Of a DNA stretch of 64,000 bases, positions 10,660-22,675 are shown one piece after another. Numbering within the stretch: the first letter of the stretch is position 1; each line of letters opens with the position of its first letter. The notes under the pieces were generated by a model, which saw nothing but the letters and a program-made list of their open reading frames with translations, had not been told where the DNA came from and did not search any database. The DNA is from Calycina herbarum (taxonomy: Eukaryota; Ascomycota; Leotiomycetes; Helotiales; Pezizellaceae), in NCBI GenBank assembly GCA_001414485.1, contig LLEY01000127.1, forward strand, positions 62,001 to 126,000. Reading direction: 5' to 3'. Made by a program: the position numbers and the translations under genes.

Positions 10660-13600
10660 AATCTACACGTCGTTCAGGCCTGTCACAGTACTTGGCTCTG
10701 TACAAGTGAGAATCCACTGGACGGGTCGCTGGTAGGCATTCCAGACGTAATTACTCTTCGACGTCTTGTTTGTGCGCGCAAAATCAGCCGTAACGTAAAG
10801 GTCACGCGGGAACCGAGACACATCAAGGCGGGTGGCCGCGCTTGAAGAGCGGAGTGCTTCAAAGGCGGGAAGGAAGCAGGAGAGTGCGCATTCAATTCTC
10901 CGGTTATGATGAGGATTCCTAAGTCGTTGTGAATGCAGTGCCTCTCAGGTTCTGCTGGTGCTAGCATCTTTACCTGGCGTTCTTGTTCATCTTGGAGGGT
11001 GGCCGAGTTAAAGTGGAGGCTCTTAAGGTCTCGACAACGTGCGATAATGCGACTGATGTTCTGGTTCTTTTCATCCTAAACAGAGCGTGGGGGCGTTTCA
11101 GAGACAGCATGCGGGCTATAACGATGATTCAGCGTCTGGGCTTCTTCTGCTAAAAACTCCTTTGCCTGAAATCGTGAAAAGTCAAACCCATTTTCGCTCT
11201 GGGCGCTAGCCTAGAGACGTTTCTGGTCTTCAAATCGAAGACCCTGCATTGCCTACTGGGTAAGGCTCCATCTTGGGTCGACACAAGTTTCAAAGATCGC
11301 CTAGGTAAGAACATCTGCTACTGTGATAATGTCGTTTTGTGTCGAAGTACGTTCCAATATCTTCCTTTTGATCTCCTCCGGGACACAGAAGACCACTGAT
11401 TCACCCTTCCCGAGCTTTCTCATTCTTATGCAAGGTATTGTTATGTCAGCGCTAGGAATCACGATACTAAGTAGTTCTTACCTTGCACCAATCTATCTTT
11501 CGTCAGATTTGCTCCTAGGGTTACGGCTGCACAATAATTAGTAGGAAGCTTCAAGTCCGTTCCTCTCGTGTGTGCCTGATCTAAAAAGACAAGACAGGCA
11601 TCAAGTTGCTTGGCGAAAGGTGAGGTCTGGAGGGGCTCAATCTGTCCTTTGCGGTCTAGAACTAAGAGCTCATCGCTCTGACTGAAGAAAATACCATCCT
11701 TGGTTTGGTCATTATACGTCCACGTATCTAGCCAAATTTTGGCAAATTGTGAGTTATCGAGCTCGAGGATTTGGGCTCCGGCATCTGGGATTACTCGCAC
11801 TGCTAGAACCATCTTGCTAACTGTCGCTAATAAGAGCTCCGTATCTGGCCCTGTCGATCCATCTCGCGGGTGTAGGAGTTCCACGGAATTCTCGTCACCG
11901 AGAAGGTACTCCAAGACCAAGGCGTTTGTATGCTCCTGTGCTGGAAGGTCAAGCTGTTGGACGCTGAGTAGGAGAACATAGCGAGAGTCGTTAGTGCCGC
12001 TAAAACCAGTTGTTGGGTAGGTCTTTATCTGGCCAATATCCTAATCCGAAGCTGAGATCTTGTGAGAGAACTCTTTCATCTCTTTCGGAAAGACGAGGTG
12101 TGAAAGAGCGTAGTTAATTACACCCTTAGAATATCGAAGGCTAGGAAACAGTTGCTCCACGTACTCGAAGCGATCTTTAACGTTGACCCTAGACAACTGA
12201 CGGAAAGAATCTAGTATTTCTAAAGCGTTATCTACACATTCTCTATACTTAAGCTGCGCTTGGTTAGATTGAAGGAGGTAGCTAAACGAGTCAAAGAGCT
12301 CTTCATCATCTAGTCCGCTGTAATAGTAGCTTAGCGCTGTTAGAACAATCACGATGTCGGGATAGCTAAACTCAGAACGTGGTATGGGGCTATCCTTGGC
12401 CCGAAATAGTACCGCAAGCTTAGTCTTTAGCAACCTGTAGGGATCAGGCCCGTAGTCGACTCTCTATCGTGTAGAAGCAAGAGCAAAGGACAAGACTCCT
12501 CCAGCGATAGGTCCTCGAATGAGAAGCAGATAGCTCTTTCTCGAGTTGGTCCAGAAGCTCCCATTGCTCTCGCTCTCAACCCTAGCGGCTTCCTCCGCCG
12601 TCAAGTCCGACTTAGTAATGTACTTAAAGAACGTTTATTGAATATCCTTTAGCTAGCGAGATACTAGCAATCCAAATAGCCCAATCTTACAGATATGGTC
12701 AGCAACCTTCTCCAGAATTAGTTGGTGGGCGTCATCCTGTAGGGTCCTGGTTTTTGGAAACCTTCCCGGCCACCGATCGTCGACCTCAATTGAGAGCGGT
12801 AGGTCACGCTTTACTTCACGAGCAACTAGTCCAAGCACTAATTACATGATCTTCCATCGTTCTAGGCTTAGTTCGATAGGCCTCTGTGTGCCCATGGTAT
12901 AAATGAGTTCGAATTTCACGCTGAAATTTTCATCGCTCTTATCAATAACATTTCGGGAGAGGGTATTAAAGAAATGTTGAGTAGTGAGTAGAGATTATCC
13001 TACTAATTCATGACCGGTTTCGAGGCACTCGATACCTATCAACTTAAATAAGAGGATATGCTCAGGCTAGAGGAGAAGGATACCTCTATTCGCTATACAG
13101 TCTCTATACATCCTACCAATAACATCCGCTTATGACTGATCCAGTCTAAGGGCACGAGAGAAAGGCATATGATAGATACGCCGACCGAGTAGGCCTCCGA
13201 GCTTTGCGACAAGCATCTTATACATATGCTTCGATTATGGTTCGCCACGAACACCCGAACTAGCTGTTTCCCATCTACTAGCTTAAGTGCCAATACTCGA
13301 AGAACCATGGACGACTTCCCTTCACCCATGTTCAGCTACATAACGGCGTTTTGATCCGATAAAGGGCTTCTCATTTAATATGTAATATACTCTTAAACCT
13401 CCGGTATTATGATTCCACTCTCGACCTTAAGGAGCAAGGAGTCTAGGAATTCAAATAGATTCCAATTTCGATGGCTAGTGTTGAGTAATTCATTAACAAG
13501 CTCAACCAGGTCGCTAGCAAGATTGACTAGCCTTTCTACGCGCTGAACCTCTGTAAGAGCAAGTCTATACTTGATGAGGTATTCTTTCTAAAGGATTATT

Positions 13601-14276
13601 AATTTATCCTAGCAGGCGTAAGTCAATTGCTGAAGGAACAGAGATGGAGATACCCTGGGCCACTGGTGTATTGTTGCCGCAAGTCCGCGAGCAGTGTGAC
13701 TTTCACCGGTAATAACTTCTACTATGCTGGAGTATAACTGTCGAACATGCTGATTGCAATCATCTAGATATTGGCTTAGGACTTGCCGTGATGTCTTTGC
13801 CTCGCGGGTTTAGGATAGGCTTCTTTGCGCGGCTTTTTTAAGTGAGAGGAGACTACCACGAAGCCTCTTTCCATAGTACTCCTCGCACTTTGTACGAGCT
13901 TGGGGACTAAGGCGATCCAGAAAAGCACCAAGTTGAAGAGTATCTTCTGCTTCTTCAGACTCGTTCCGCACCAAGCCCTCGAGACTTGCCGGAGCTTTGG
14001 AGGAAATTGAGGGAGGGGGTGCAATAAGAGTTCCGCGCTGCTAATATGATGTGCTCTTCGTTGTGTATTTGATTCAGACATAGGTAAGACGTGAGAATGC
14101 GTGTGTATAGGTTCAACCACCTGGCGCTGTAGCACATCCTCGATATACCTAAGTACTCGAAGAAGTGGTAGTTTTCGAACCACGTCTTGAACTTCAAGTT
14201 GGCTCTTGTCATAGCCTGGCTTGTATTGAGGTATTTGTCGAGGACAGCTGGGGTCTGCGGTCCTTCGCAAGGCCAT
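10660..14276 (-). pseudogene. DUF3638/DUF3645 large protein, broken
   Basis: Minus-strand relic of the very large fungal family often annotated as DUF3638/DUF3645 or ubiquitinyl hydrolase. In order from 14,276 down: a helical region; the P-loop (MGEGKSS at about 13,325) preceded by M-stop-LN where the family has a Gln; an open stretch at 12,041-12,433; and the hallmark block HTRGTDLKLP (about 11,560) after LDQAH. A probable intron sits near 11,430-11,500 (GTAAGA donor), followed by RMRKLGKGESVVF. The frame continues to WNAYQRPVQWILT at about 10,700. Stops in place of Gln (about 11,255 and 11,215), a frameshift near 10,915 and a 3' end cut off beside the pogo element at 10,637 show that it is dead. 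Family assignment is from recognised motifs; the function of the family is unclear. Confidence 0.75.
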
Positions 14277-14448
14277 TACCGTTCATCATTGTGAGTAGGC
14301 TGTGGCATTAGTAGACCGTGCTAAAAATACATTGTTCGGAACACTCGAATAAGACAACGGTGAGTAGGCATGCCCGAGATCTATGAGAGTGTTCTATAGT
14401 GTTGATAGGTACGGTGATATCTGTTATATCAAGCCACTTAAGGAGATA

Positions 14449-14473
14449 TCGGTATGCCCGTCGGGCATACCGA
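14449..14473. repeat. Perfect 11-bp hairpin
   Basis: TCGGTATGCCC and GGGCATACCGA form a perfect inverted repeat with a 3-nt loop (GTC). There is no T-run or promoter context to assign a role. Confidence 0.6.
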
Positions 14474-14510
14474 GGAAGAGTTTTTCGGTAAATAGATGCG
14501 GCAATTGCTA

Positions 14511-14600
14511 TTGCAAAGTTGTATATAAATGTGCCTTCTGCTCTTGTAGAGCATGGCATGGAATTCAAGTCTTTTACTCTTGTCCTCTGAAGTGCAGCAT
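14511..14600. repeat. Dispersed repeat, copy 1 (partner at 20334-20425)
   Basis: A block of about 90 bp that starts with TATTGCAAAGTTGT and contains GGAATTCAAGTCTTTT and ACTCTTG is found again, diverged, at 20334-20425. The pair is 5.8 kb apart in the same orientation. It has no coding signal. Confidence 0.6.
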
Positions 14601-14946
14601 TGCAACATATAGGTAGGCCAGATATGGGCATTGCGAGTAGGCTGCGGCATTAGCAGAATATCCTAGCAACGTGCAGTTTAAGAAATCATCAAGGTGAGTC
14701 GGTTGAGGCAGTGGCTGCGAAAGCCTGCTAGCGAGGAATGGTTCTTGGATATTAGCTCCTGGATATAAGCATTGTGGGTATGCTGTCGCAATAGCAGACT
14801 GGTTTAATGTATGGTTCGGAAAGTACCTAAGATGTTCCGAATGAGATGACGGCGGGAGCTAGGAGACGTTCCCGTGATCTGCGAGAGAAGAGTATTTGTT
14901 GTTGACTGGATGTGAGAATTGTGGGTGGGCTGCGGTATCGCCAGAC

Positions 14947-15415
14947 TGTCCTGACAGCGGTCCCTATTTATTTTTCAGGCATGGTAATAAAGGTACTTCG
15001 AGAGGAACGATAGGAACAACGCTACAGTAAATGAGCTGTTTTTTTTTAAAGCCCTTCGTTGATTGAGGCTCTTTCTCAGTAGACAGGTTGCACGATCTGG
15101 GTTGCAGGCCCGTGCGCCATATTTGAAAGTTGCCTTACGGCGAGTGCGACAACATTTCCTGCTGTGTTACATTAAGCGCTGGTAAAAAGTAGCATTTTGC
15201 AGTTGTTGGCCAGAAATGCATACACTATTGGTTAAGTCGGACGCACCCGCAATCTCTTTTGGTCAGCCCTGACAGGGATGAGGGAAATGGTTGTTCAGCT
15301 GGGTTCGCGACTTCACCGTCCTCAACTTCATCATCCTTGATTGTCTGTCGCAAACTTTACAGATACTTTCGGCTCATAGATCTATTGCTGCTATTTCTAC
15401 TTATTCTATAGCAAC
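14947..15415. other. Non-coding stretch upstream of the NLR relic
   Basis: Normal composition, with a short T-run at about 15,040. It would be the promoter region of the relic that starts at 15,416. I see nothing else. Confidence 0.4.
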
Positions 15416-18400
15416 ATGTCGGGCCTTGAAGTGGTATCCATTATCGTAAACATCATCGCACTAGTCGACTTTAGCCAGAAGGTGCTTGCTTGAGCCGCCG
15501 AACTTCGTGTAGAGAAGAAAGATGTTAGGGAGGCCTTTCTGGGTATCAACGAGATGCTGCCACCAATAAACTTCGTAGTTAAGAGAACTAGAGAGCGTAT
15601 CGAGAGTGGAGAGGTTGATGAGGAAACGTCTAAGTCACTGCTCCTAATATATTAAGGCGTTGAGCGCACGTTACAAGAACTCAAAACAACCCTAGATAAA
15701 TTCACTCCAAAAGCTAATGCATCAACCTTAACCATTCTCTAGAAGGCTATAAGGAGCACATTCTAGGAAAAGAAAGTAAGAGGGGTCTAATAAAGACTAT
15801 ATGAACATGTTGGAGTATTAACCTTGTCCTATGCTGAAGTAGCCGACGCTAGGAACTTATCGTTAGCTAAGAAAGCAAATATTTAATAAATTCTTACTAA
15901 CATTTTACGTTCAACTATATAAGCTACGTCCTAGCCGAGAAAGTGCTGTAATCTCTTGTTACTGGACAGAGGTAGGCTTCGTAGCCTCTTAATCCTCTAT
16001 ATTCTTCAAGATCTAATAGCTAAAGTGAATAAGAATCAGGATCCTCCTTTAAAACCATGTAAGGTTTTCGACCTGATCGGCGGCTCTAGTATAGACGGGT
16101 AAGATACAGATACTATACTATAGTATACTCTACTAATAACTACTAGACTTATTACTATTATACTTAGTTGTTTAGGAATAACTATAGAGGACTGCTTAGA
16201 CGAATACTTAGATCTATTTAAACGAATCTCTGCCGAATATACTAAGGCTACTTAAATAGAGTCTACTTCCTTCCCGATTATAAAAGCGAGCGTTCTAAAG
16301 GCCAGCGTGTTATAGCTAGTTGAAAAACGAGGATTAGAGCTAGCAAGTATACTAAGGAATAATAATAATATTAGCTATTATACGTAAGTCTTAACTTTGT
16401 CTGTCTTCTTACTCTTCTTAGCTTATATACTCTATTAATATTATCTAGATTTGTTTATACAACCTCTTAGCGTAGTAATACTATTATATATTTTTAAAAC
16501 TATAGTTTGCCTAGAGAACCTAATTAGAGGCCTATAATAATTATAGATGCTATATATATAACGCTTTCATTAGTAAAAATCTTTAAAGCTGTTGAATTTA
16601 GGAAACCGAAGTTAAAATTCGTTATAGGCGATCTTAGTACAAATAATCCTATTAATCGGGTATAGAATAAAGTATAAAGAATCTAGAGGAAAACTAAGAT
16701 GTTTGATCAGTTAGTAAGCGCTATAGTCTCGGTAGGAGCTGGCAGGCCTCGATCGTGAGTTATTTCTATAGATAGGCCCGGCTTTATAGACGCTCTATAT
16801 AATATTACAACGTAGACTAAGGAAACAGCGAAAAGGTTTCTTCTAGGGAAGCGAGAGCTTATAGAGGCAGATAAGCGGTATTATTAGTTTAATATTAATA
16901 ACCTCCCCGAGCTTAGATTAGAGCGATATAATAATTCTAGGATTATTAAAGATTATATAATTAATTATCTCAAGAGCTAGACATAGGAAATTAAGCAGTA
17001 TACGAAGTATTTACAGCATAAGAGTTTTATACTAAGTAATAGTAAGAGTTCGGAAATCTTTAAATAAAATCTTTTCCTTCTTTATCGTTTTATAAAGACT
17101 AGAATAGAAAACATAGTAACCGCTGATAGTTAGATAGCTTAAGAAATTTAAAAATACTACAATGTTCTAAGGAAATTAGTAAGAAAATTTATTAGTAGAG
17201 AAGAGATTCTTTCTAAAATTAGTTATTACTTCTTAAGTATAGATATACCCTGCTCTAAAGCGTAGATTCTTTACGTACTTAGAGGCTAAGGCAAGAGCTA
17301 GATTGCTCTAAAATACTACGAAATATTAAAAGAAAGCTACTAAGCGATCTTCTAGATTAACATAAGTATAGAGATAATAACTAGAGAAGCTTTTAAGAGA
17401 ATTACTAATCTTCTTAACTAAAATTCTTCTAATAGACTAGGAAACTTAGAACAAAAGATTTAATATATACTCGAGACCTTAAAGCGCTAGAAAACACGTT
17501 AGATACTTGTTTTTAATAATTATAATTCTCTAAGACTTTTTAAAGTAACGGACTTTCTTCTACAAAGTATATCTCTCTATATATATTATTGAAACTCCGC
17601 TAAAAACATAACTAACAGAGCTCCTAGGTAGAATAGACGAAATTCTTATTATAAGCCGAAATCAGAACCTAGGATAGCTTAGTAAATATCTTAAAATCCT
17701 AGCTATAATAGATAATAAGGGCCTCGAACTACTTATTACTAAACCTATTAAGTATAAAGAGAACAAAATCGAGGGGACTAAAATCATCTACTGCCTTAGT
17801 AGCCTAGTACTAGTAATTGATTAAGCTACTTTATATATTGCCTATAAAGAAATAGCGATAGAAGAATTTCTTTTAATATTCGAAAAGGAAAGGAAGATAA
17901 TTTTAGAATATACCCCTGCTTATGGGTAGGAGTATAGTATAATGTAGCTTGATAGGCAGATAGAGGAAGAAAGGGCTTTAAGCGCTTTTACTACTTAGAA
18001 TATGTTGTTTTAGCAGCTCTTCTTTAAGGATTGTCAAAAGCGGAAAAAGGCTCTTCAATTCTTAACCATCTACGTATTTCTCGACTACTTGAATATTTCT
18101 GAAGATCTATTTAAGATATTTTAGCAAGACAGTGTATTACCTCTAGAGTAGTTAATAATCTTTGTCGGGCTTATCGAAGAAAACAGCGACAGCGATAGCT
18201 CCTCTTTTGAACGCAGTTTAACTTTCAACGACTCTATAGCAAAATTGAATTTATCTAACAAACAACCTAGAATATTTCAATACCAAGCTACAAAACAGAG
18301 AGGGTTCGAAGCATATGACCAGGAACGGAGATCGGAATGGAGATCGGAACTATTTGTAGATCTTAGAGCGCAATGTCGCGAGCTGTCATTACTACGTATT

Positions 18401-19243
18401 AAGCGCGAGAAAAAAGAACAGGATCGAAAGAATATTATATTCTCCCTTCATCCGCTTATTCGAGATTAGCTACAATTACGACTTAAGAGAAACGAGCGAG
18501 GTACTTATTTTCAAGAAGCAATTAATATTGTCTTTGTTTATATAAACTCGTTTAAGGGCCGAAATACAACAGCAGATTAGAAAAATACACTGATAGCGAA
18601 TATAGACGCTTGTATTTCAAATGACCACCGGTTCTTAGAAAATGGAGAGAATTTTAAATATATCGATGATAATACAGCTTCTGTATTTTCGACGATGTAC
18701 TGGAATCAGGGACGCTGGAAGGAGGCTCAAGATCTAGTTGTGCAAGTGATGGAGTCGAGTTTGAGGGTGCTGGGAGAGGAGCATCTAGACACGCTGAAAA
18801 GTATGGGCAACTTGGCTTCGACATTTTGGAATTAGGGACGCTGGAAAGAGGCTGAAGACCTGGAGGTGCAAGTGATGGAGACGAGTTTGAGGGTGCTGGG
18901 AGAGGAGCATCCCTCCACGCTGACCAGCATAGCCAACTTGGCTTCGACATTTTGGAATCAGGGACGCTGGAAAGAGGCTGAAGACCTGGAAGTGCAAGTG
19001 ATGAAGACGAGAAAGAGGGTGTTGGGAGAGGAGTATCTAGACACGCTGACCAGCATGAACAGTCTTGCATTCCTCTTTTAAAATGAGGGCATGTACGATG
19101 AGGCCGAGCGAATGTTCCGGCTGGCGCTGCAGCTCCGTGAGAAGGTCCTTGGCCTAGAGCACCCTGATACTATTAATAGTAGGAGCAATCTCGGACACCT
19201 CGTAGAGAATCAAGGCAAGCACGACAAGGATGAGCCGATGTAG
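15416..19243 (+). pseudogene. Patatin-NB-ARC-TPR NLR-like gene, RIPped
   Basis: A single plus frame from ATG 15416 (MSGLEVVSIIVNIIALVDFS) shows, in order, an N-terminal helical region and a patatin-like phospholipase core. The core has LIGGSSIDG at about 16,075, where the family has a GxSxG nucleophile elbow, and later GDLSTNNP near 16,630. Next comes an NB-ARC P-loop at about 17,280 (RG-stop-GKS-stop-IALKYYE), then HPLIRD, and a kinesin-light-chain-type TPR tail to TAG 19241-19243. Stops replace Gln codons (CAA/CAG to TAA/TAG) or Arg (CGA to TGA, 15,494). RIP is dense at about 15,800-18,200 and sparse before and after. Intact relatives are NLR-like receptors whose patatin domain is a lipase effector. 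There is no functional product here. Confidence 0.78.
18701..19078 (+). repeat. Three near-identical 126-bp TPR units
   Basis: Units start at 18701, 18827 and 18953, each 42 codons (WNQGRWKEAEDLEVQVM..., RVLGEE...DTLTSM...). A fourth, diverged unit follows from 19079 (NEGMYDEAERMFRLALQLRE). This is the pattern of kinesin-light-chain-like TPRs in fungal NLRs. The second unit has TAG in place of Gln (FWN-stop-GRW). The high identity between units suggests recent duplication or conversion before inactivation. Confidence 0.85.
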
Positions 19244-19736
19244 CTTATAGAGAGTATTTGACTTTCTGATCTTTGTATTCTATAAAATTTTATACCTTTG
19301 TTAAACAAGGGCTTGGAGATAATAGTTATACTTACTTTCATATATAAAAAGGATTATTAAGTATATTATACTTCTTTCTCGAGAATACTCTAGAAGACTT
19401 GCTCCGATTGTTTAGTAGTACAAATTTGATTTATGAGCCTACTTTAAGCGACAAGTGTTTACATGTATACTTAAAAATATTTAGTTAGTGAAGAGGTTTT
19501 TTGATGAAGTGAATAAGTGAATATGGTAGCTTTGGAAGTCACGGGGAGTGCTTGGACAACCTTTGTTGTATGTAATTCGGCTTCTAACTGTAGACTGGAG
19601 ACCTTTGCGAACAATCTGTTCATCCACCCCTACTCTACCTTGACAGTTAGACAGGAAAATGAAGCCACTTCTACACCCGGGTGCAATTAAGCCGTTTCAT
19701 GACTTCATTAGCCTAAAAAGCTAGTTCATAGGAGAA
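19244..19736. other. Stretch without genes after the NLR relic
   Basis: AT-rich, with no open frame, RNA gene or repeat that I can support. Confidence 0.4.
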
Positions 19737-20015
19737 ATGCAGCATTATCAATCTAAAGAAGGTCCTCTAGTAAAGGATACTTCTGTTTTTACGAGTGATA
19801 ATACATTCTCAACTGTGGCGCACCCTTTGGATATTTTTGCTCTAGCAAATCCAGAAAATCAGATAGGCATCAATGCAAACTTGGCGAACTACATAGAGGT
19901 GCATTTTGAAAACCATAACCAATGTCGATCTTTCAACCCTGACGGTATACTAAGTTTGGATTTAAACCTTGAACACTTAGGGGCCTGCTGCTCTTGTACT
20001 GCGAGAATTGATTGA
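19737..20015 (+). CDS. Small hypothetical ORF
   Basis: A 92-codon frame from a true ATG, ending in a cysteine-containing tail (ACCSCTARID). No family, signal peptide or membrane segment is recognisable. It lies alone between the broken NLR and the kinase-like gene. It may be chance or the remains of a gene. Confidence 0.2.
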   Translation: MQHYQSKEGPLVKDTSVFTSDNTFSTVAHPLDIFALANPENQIGINANLANYIEVHFENHNQCRSFNPDGILSLDLNLEHLGACCSCTARID

Positions 20016-20844
20016 ATTGTAAAGGTAGTTATCTAAGGTGCTTATATAGTGTTGGTATGACTTGGTGGCCAATAGCATGATGCAAAAAGAGTATATTATC
20101 GTTCGTGCATACAGAGCAAAGTAAGCTGCTCTGTCTACTTAAATAGACCTTAAGCGAGAAGGTCACGTGGAGTGCTATTCACTCATTATTATGCCGACAT
20201 ATAGAGAGTGTAGAAGGATTAGGCAGACATGAAGCATCTAGGCAGCAGGAAGAATTTCAGGCAGACAAGCTATAAGAGGTGTAATAAGAAAGTGGATCAA
20301 ATGAGAAAGTAGAACCAGCACAACAATGATATATATTGCAAAGTTGTTTATATATGTAATTTGTGCTTTTGTAGAGCGATTCAAGGAATTCAAGTCTTTT
20401 TACTCTTGCTCTTCTGCGCAAGAGCCTGATTTTATGATCATCGAGTGTAGCAGTCTCCCCCCGATCTACTCATTATATGCCTCCTCTTCCAGCTTCCTGC
20501 ACTACCTCGCAGGTCCTCTGCTATCAACGTGTAACGCAGTTATCGCCGCTATGATGTTCTCTTGGTCGGATAGATAGGATAATTAGATCCAAAAACCCAG
20601 AATAAGTTGAAATTATACGTTAGTGAGTCTTTCTGATTGCGTAGCGATGCGAGATTAGTTTCTGGTCAATTTAGTCAATTTAGTTAAGTTTGACGGCTAT
20701 TACACAAGCTTCCCAAAGGTTAACATCCCATGCCTTTGACAACTCTACTCTTTGCCTAAGTTGCGAAGTTTTACGACGTTGATATTCTAAAGTTGAGCTT
20801 GACGTGAATCTGACTCCTGATATTTATCTGCAACTCCACTAATC
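20016..20844. other. Non-coding stretch with dispersed repeat copies
   Basis: Contains AAGCGAGAAGGTCACGTGGA at about 20153, related to motifs near 1811 and 5992, and the second copy of the dispersed repeat at 20334-20425. No gene is supported. Confidence 0.5.
20334..20425. repeat. Dispersed repeat, copy 2
   Basis: Diverged partner of 14511-14600 (shared TATTGCAAAGTTGT, TTTTGTAGAGC-like and GGAATTCAAGTCTTTT words), in the same orientation. Confidence 0.6.
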
Positions 20845-21700
20845 CTACCCACCCTGGTGACCTTTGCGCCTTTTTACCTGCTCCCTTACAAAACGTGCCC
20901 TTTCCTCATGAATAAACGCATTTCCACGTCGAAAGAATTCAGCATCCCACATCATACCTCCCATATTAGCCTTATTCATACTTTCCTCCCAGACTGTTGT
21001 CTTCCCAAATCTGACTTGCTCAAAGTCGATAATCATAACACGCTCTTCCACTGCCAAAAAATTATGTAACTCTGGATCGGCGTGCTCGACTCCGTATTTA
21101 GTCAATTCTCTGAGTGCCACCTCCAGTTTTCCTTCGAGATTTTCGTCGTTGTTAGGTGACATACAAAGACAGTCTAATCGTGGACCATGAATTTCAGACA
21201 AAAGTATAGCTGGGTGGTTGTCGTAGGTGACCTCGCCGTAAAAGTAGGGAACGACAATGCCTTGTAGCGGTTTGAGCAGATGATAAGCACGCTTCTCGTT
21301 GTCGAACTCCTCCTCCCAATCCTGTTTTTGTCTCTTCAAGATACGCGTGGGCGGTAGAAACCACTCTGGTCGAAGAGTTCTCAACCATGGGCAGAAATTG
21401 AGGAGGTGTCGAATAGCTAGACGTAAAGTCGGGATCGGGATTCGATCGAGAAACAACTGAGCTGCTACTTGGACACGGTAGACAAATCGGCGCGGGTCAA
21501 GTCGGTCAGCTCGTGTTAAAGCAATGCGCCGGTGGCCAACGTAGAACTCCTGCTAGCGATTAGTTGGTGGTGAATCTTTGAAAATTCAAGGACCTTACCA
21601 AAGGACCGCGAATCTCATCCGGCGGCATCTCTAAAAGTGGGGAGGGAGGTCGCACATAGGCCAAACTCCAACGAGACTTAGGTTTATCATGAATATCCAT
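20845..21700 (-). CDS. Protein kinase-like protein
   Basis: Two exons: 21700-21599 (MDIHDKPKSRWSLAYVRPPS...) and 21549-20845, joined across a 48-bp intron (GTAAGG...GCTAGCAG, phase 0), give 268 aa. The fold is that of an atypical fungal protein kinase: FDNEKRAYHLLKPLQGI, then YGEVTYDNHPAILLSEIHG (hinge), then a catalytic-loop-like HADPELHNF at about residue 187 (HxDxxxxN) and IDFEQ at about 207 in the DFG position. There is no glycine-rich loop, and the protein is short. It may phosphorylate a small molecule or be a pseudokinase; the substrate is unknown. No linked operon-like partner is seen. The exon structure is clean, with no RIP damage. Confidence 0.72.
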
Positions 21701-22675
21701 TGCGAAGAATAATTTAATAAAGAATATAGAGGTGGTTCATCGCTCCTTATATGGAGGAAACAAACAACACAGAGCATCGAGGTATGCACGTACCCGCTCC
21801 CGCTTCCATCTCACCAAACTGACAGAGTATCCCGGATAGCATTCCCGTCCCCATCCCTTTCACGAGTTCCATCACGTCTTTCCTAATACCACGCATTAGC
21901 TACCGTGTCAAATCTCCTCTTATAACCGTCAGGATGGTCAAGCACTTTGTCGTTGGTTGCCGGATTGTTCCAATATGGTGTTCTAGACCAATACCGAAAT
22001 CTCCGATCCCAACCGCTGAGCGAGACGGGATCCCCCGCCCCTGCCACCCGCATCCAGCCCCGCCAGCGGAGTCGGTACAAACCGTATCCCGGAATACAGA
22101 TAGTCGGACCAGATGACGATCTTGGTAAAATACAGCAATCAATACCACAACCTCCCTCGTACAATTAATTTCGAAGTATAATTTATTCAAATGTACAATT
22201 TATTCAGAAGCATTCCCGAGTCCCTTCAGAAAGGACAAAATTTTGCGAAAATAACCCTTAGGTATAAATGGAGATGGTGAGGAAGATGAAGACAGATGAT
22301 AAAGGGGAAAACGACAGAGGGAAACAACAACATTGTTTGATGGACAAAATCGCAAAATCTAGAAAAGTTGAAGTTATTATTTATAGCGTGTTCAATTGAA
22401 AGGATATTACTAACAGGGCTTTGATCTTCTGTTGCTATGTTAACTACCGCCTTACTTATCAGGCTGCAACTGTGCCTATCAACAAATAATTTCGTCATTA
22501 TCACGACGCACTTTGAGACCCAGCTCACATTTTGCATTCTCCCAGCTCCAGTAACAGCAGCATCCATCTACAATTATCTAATATACAATTGGCATCAGTA
22601 CTCGCTCCCGCGCTAGCTATTACCCGATTCGCCCGTTCCGCCCCGCAAAGGCGCAGGTTCAACGACCTCCTCTTC
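21701..22675. other. Intergenic stretch
   Basis: A minus-strand open stretch at about 21883-22164 (GPTICIPGYGLYRLRWRGW) has no ATG at its upstream end and no recognised family. No other support for genes. The region probably includes promoters of the two neighbouring genes. Confidence 0.35.

Larger units (their letters stand above)
14287..14946. repeat. Four degenerate copies of a 30-bp interspersed repeat
   Basis: A consensus of about CATTGYGAGTAGGCTGYGGC followed by ATTAGCAGA occurs at 14287-14316, 14629-14658, 14770-14799 and 14917-14946. The spacing is irregular (342, 141 and 147 bp). Between copies the sequence differs, although 'GTTCGGAA' and 'GTTCCGAA'-like words recur. No gene is visible. 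This may be a decayed minisatellite-like or MITE-derived block between two broken genes. Confidence 0.6.

Noticed and set aside
18654..19070. Long minus-strand open frame with repeated Pro/Ser segments
   Set aside because: It is the antisense of the three 126-bp TPR units; the plus frame has the family signature.
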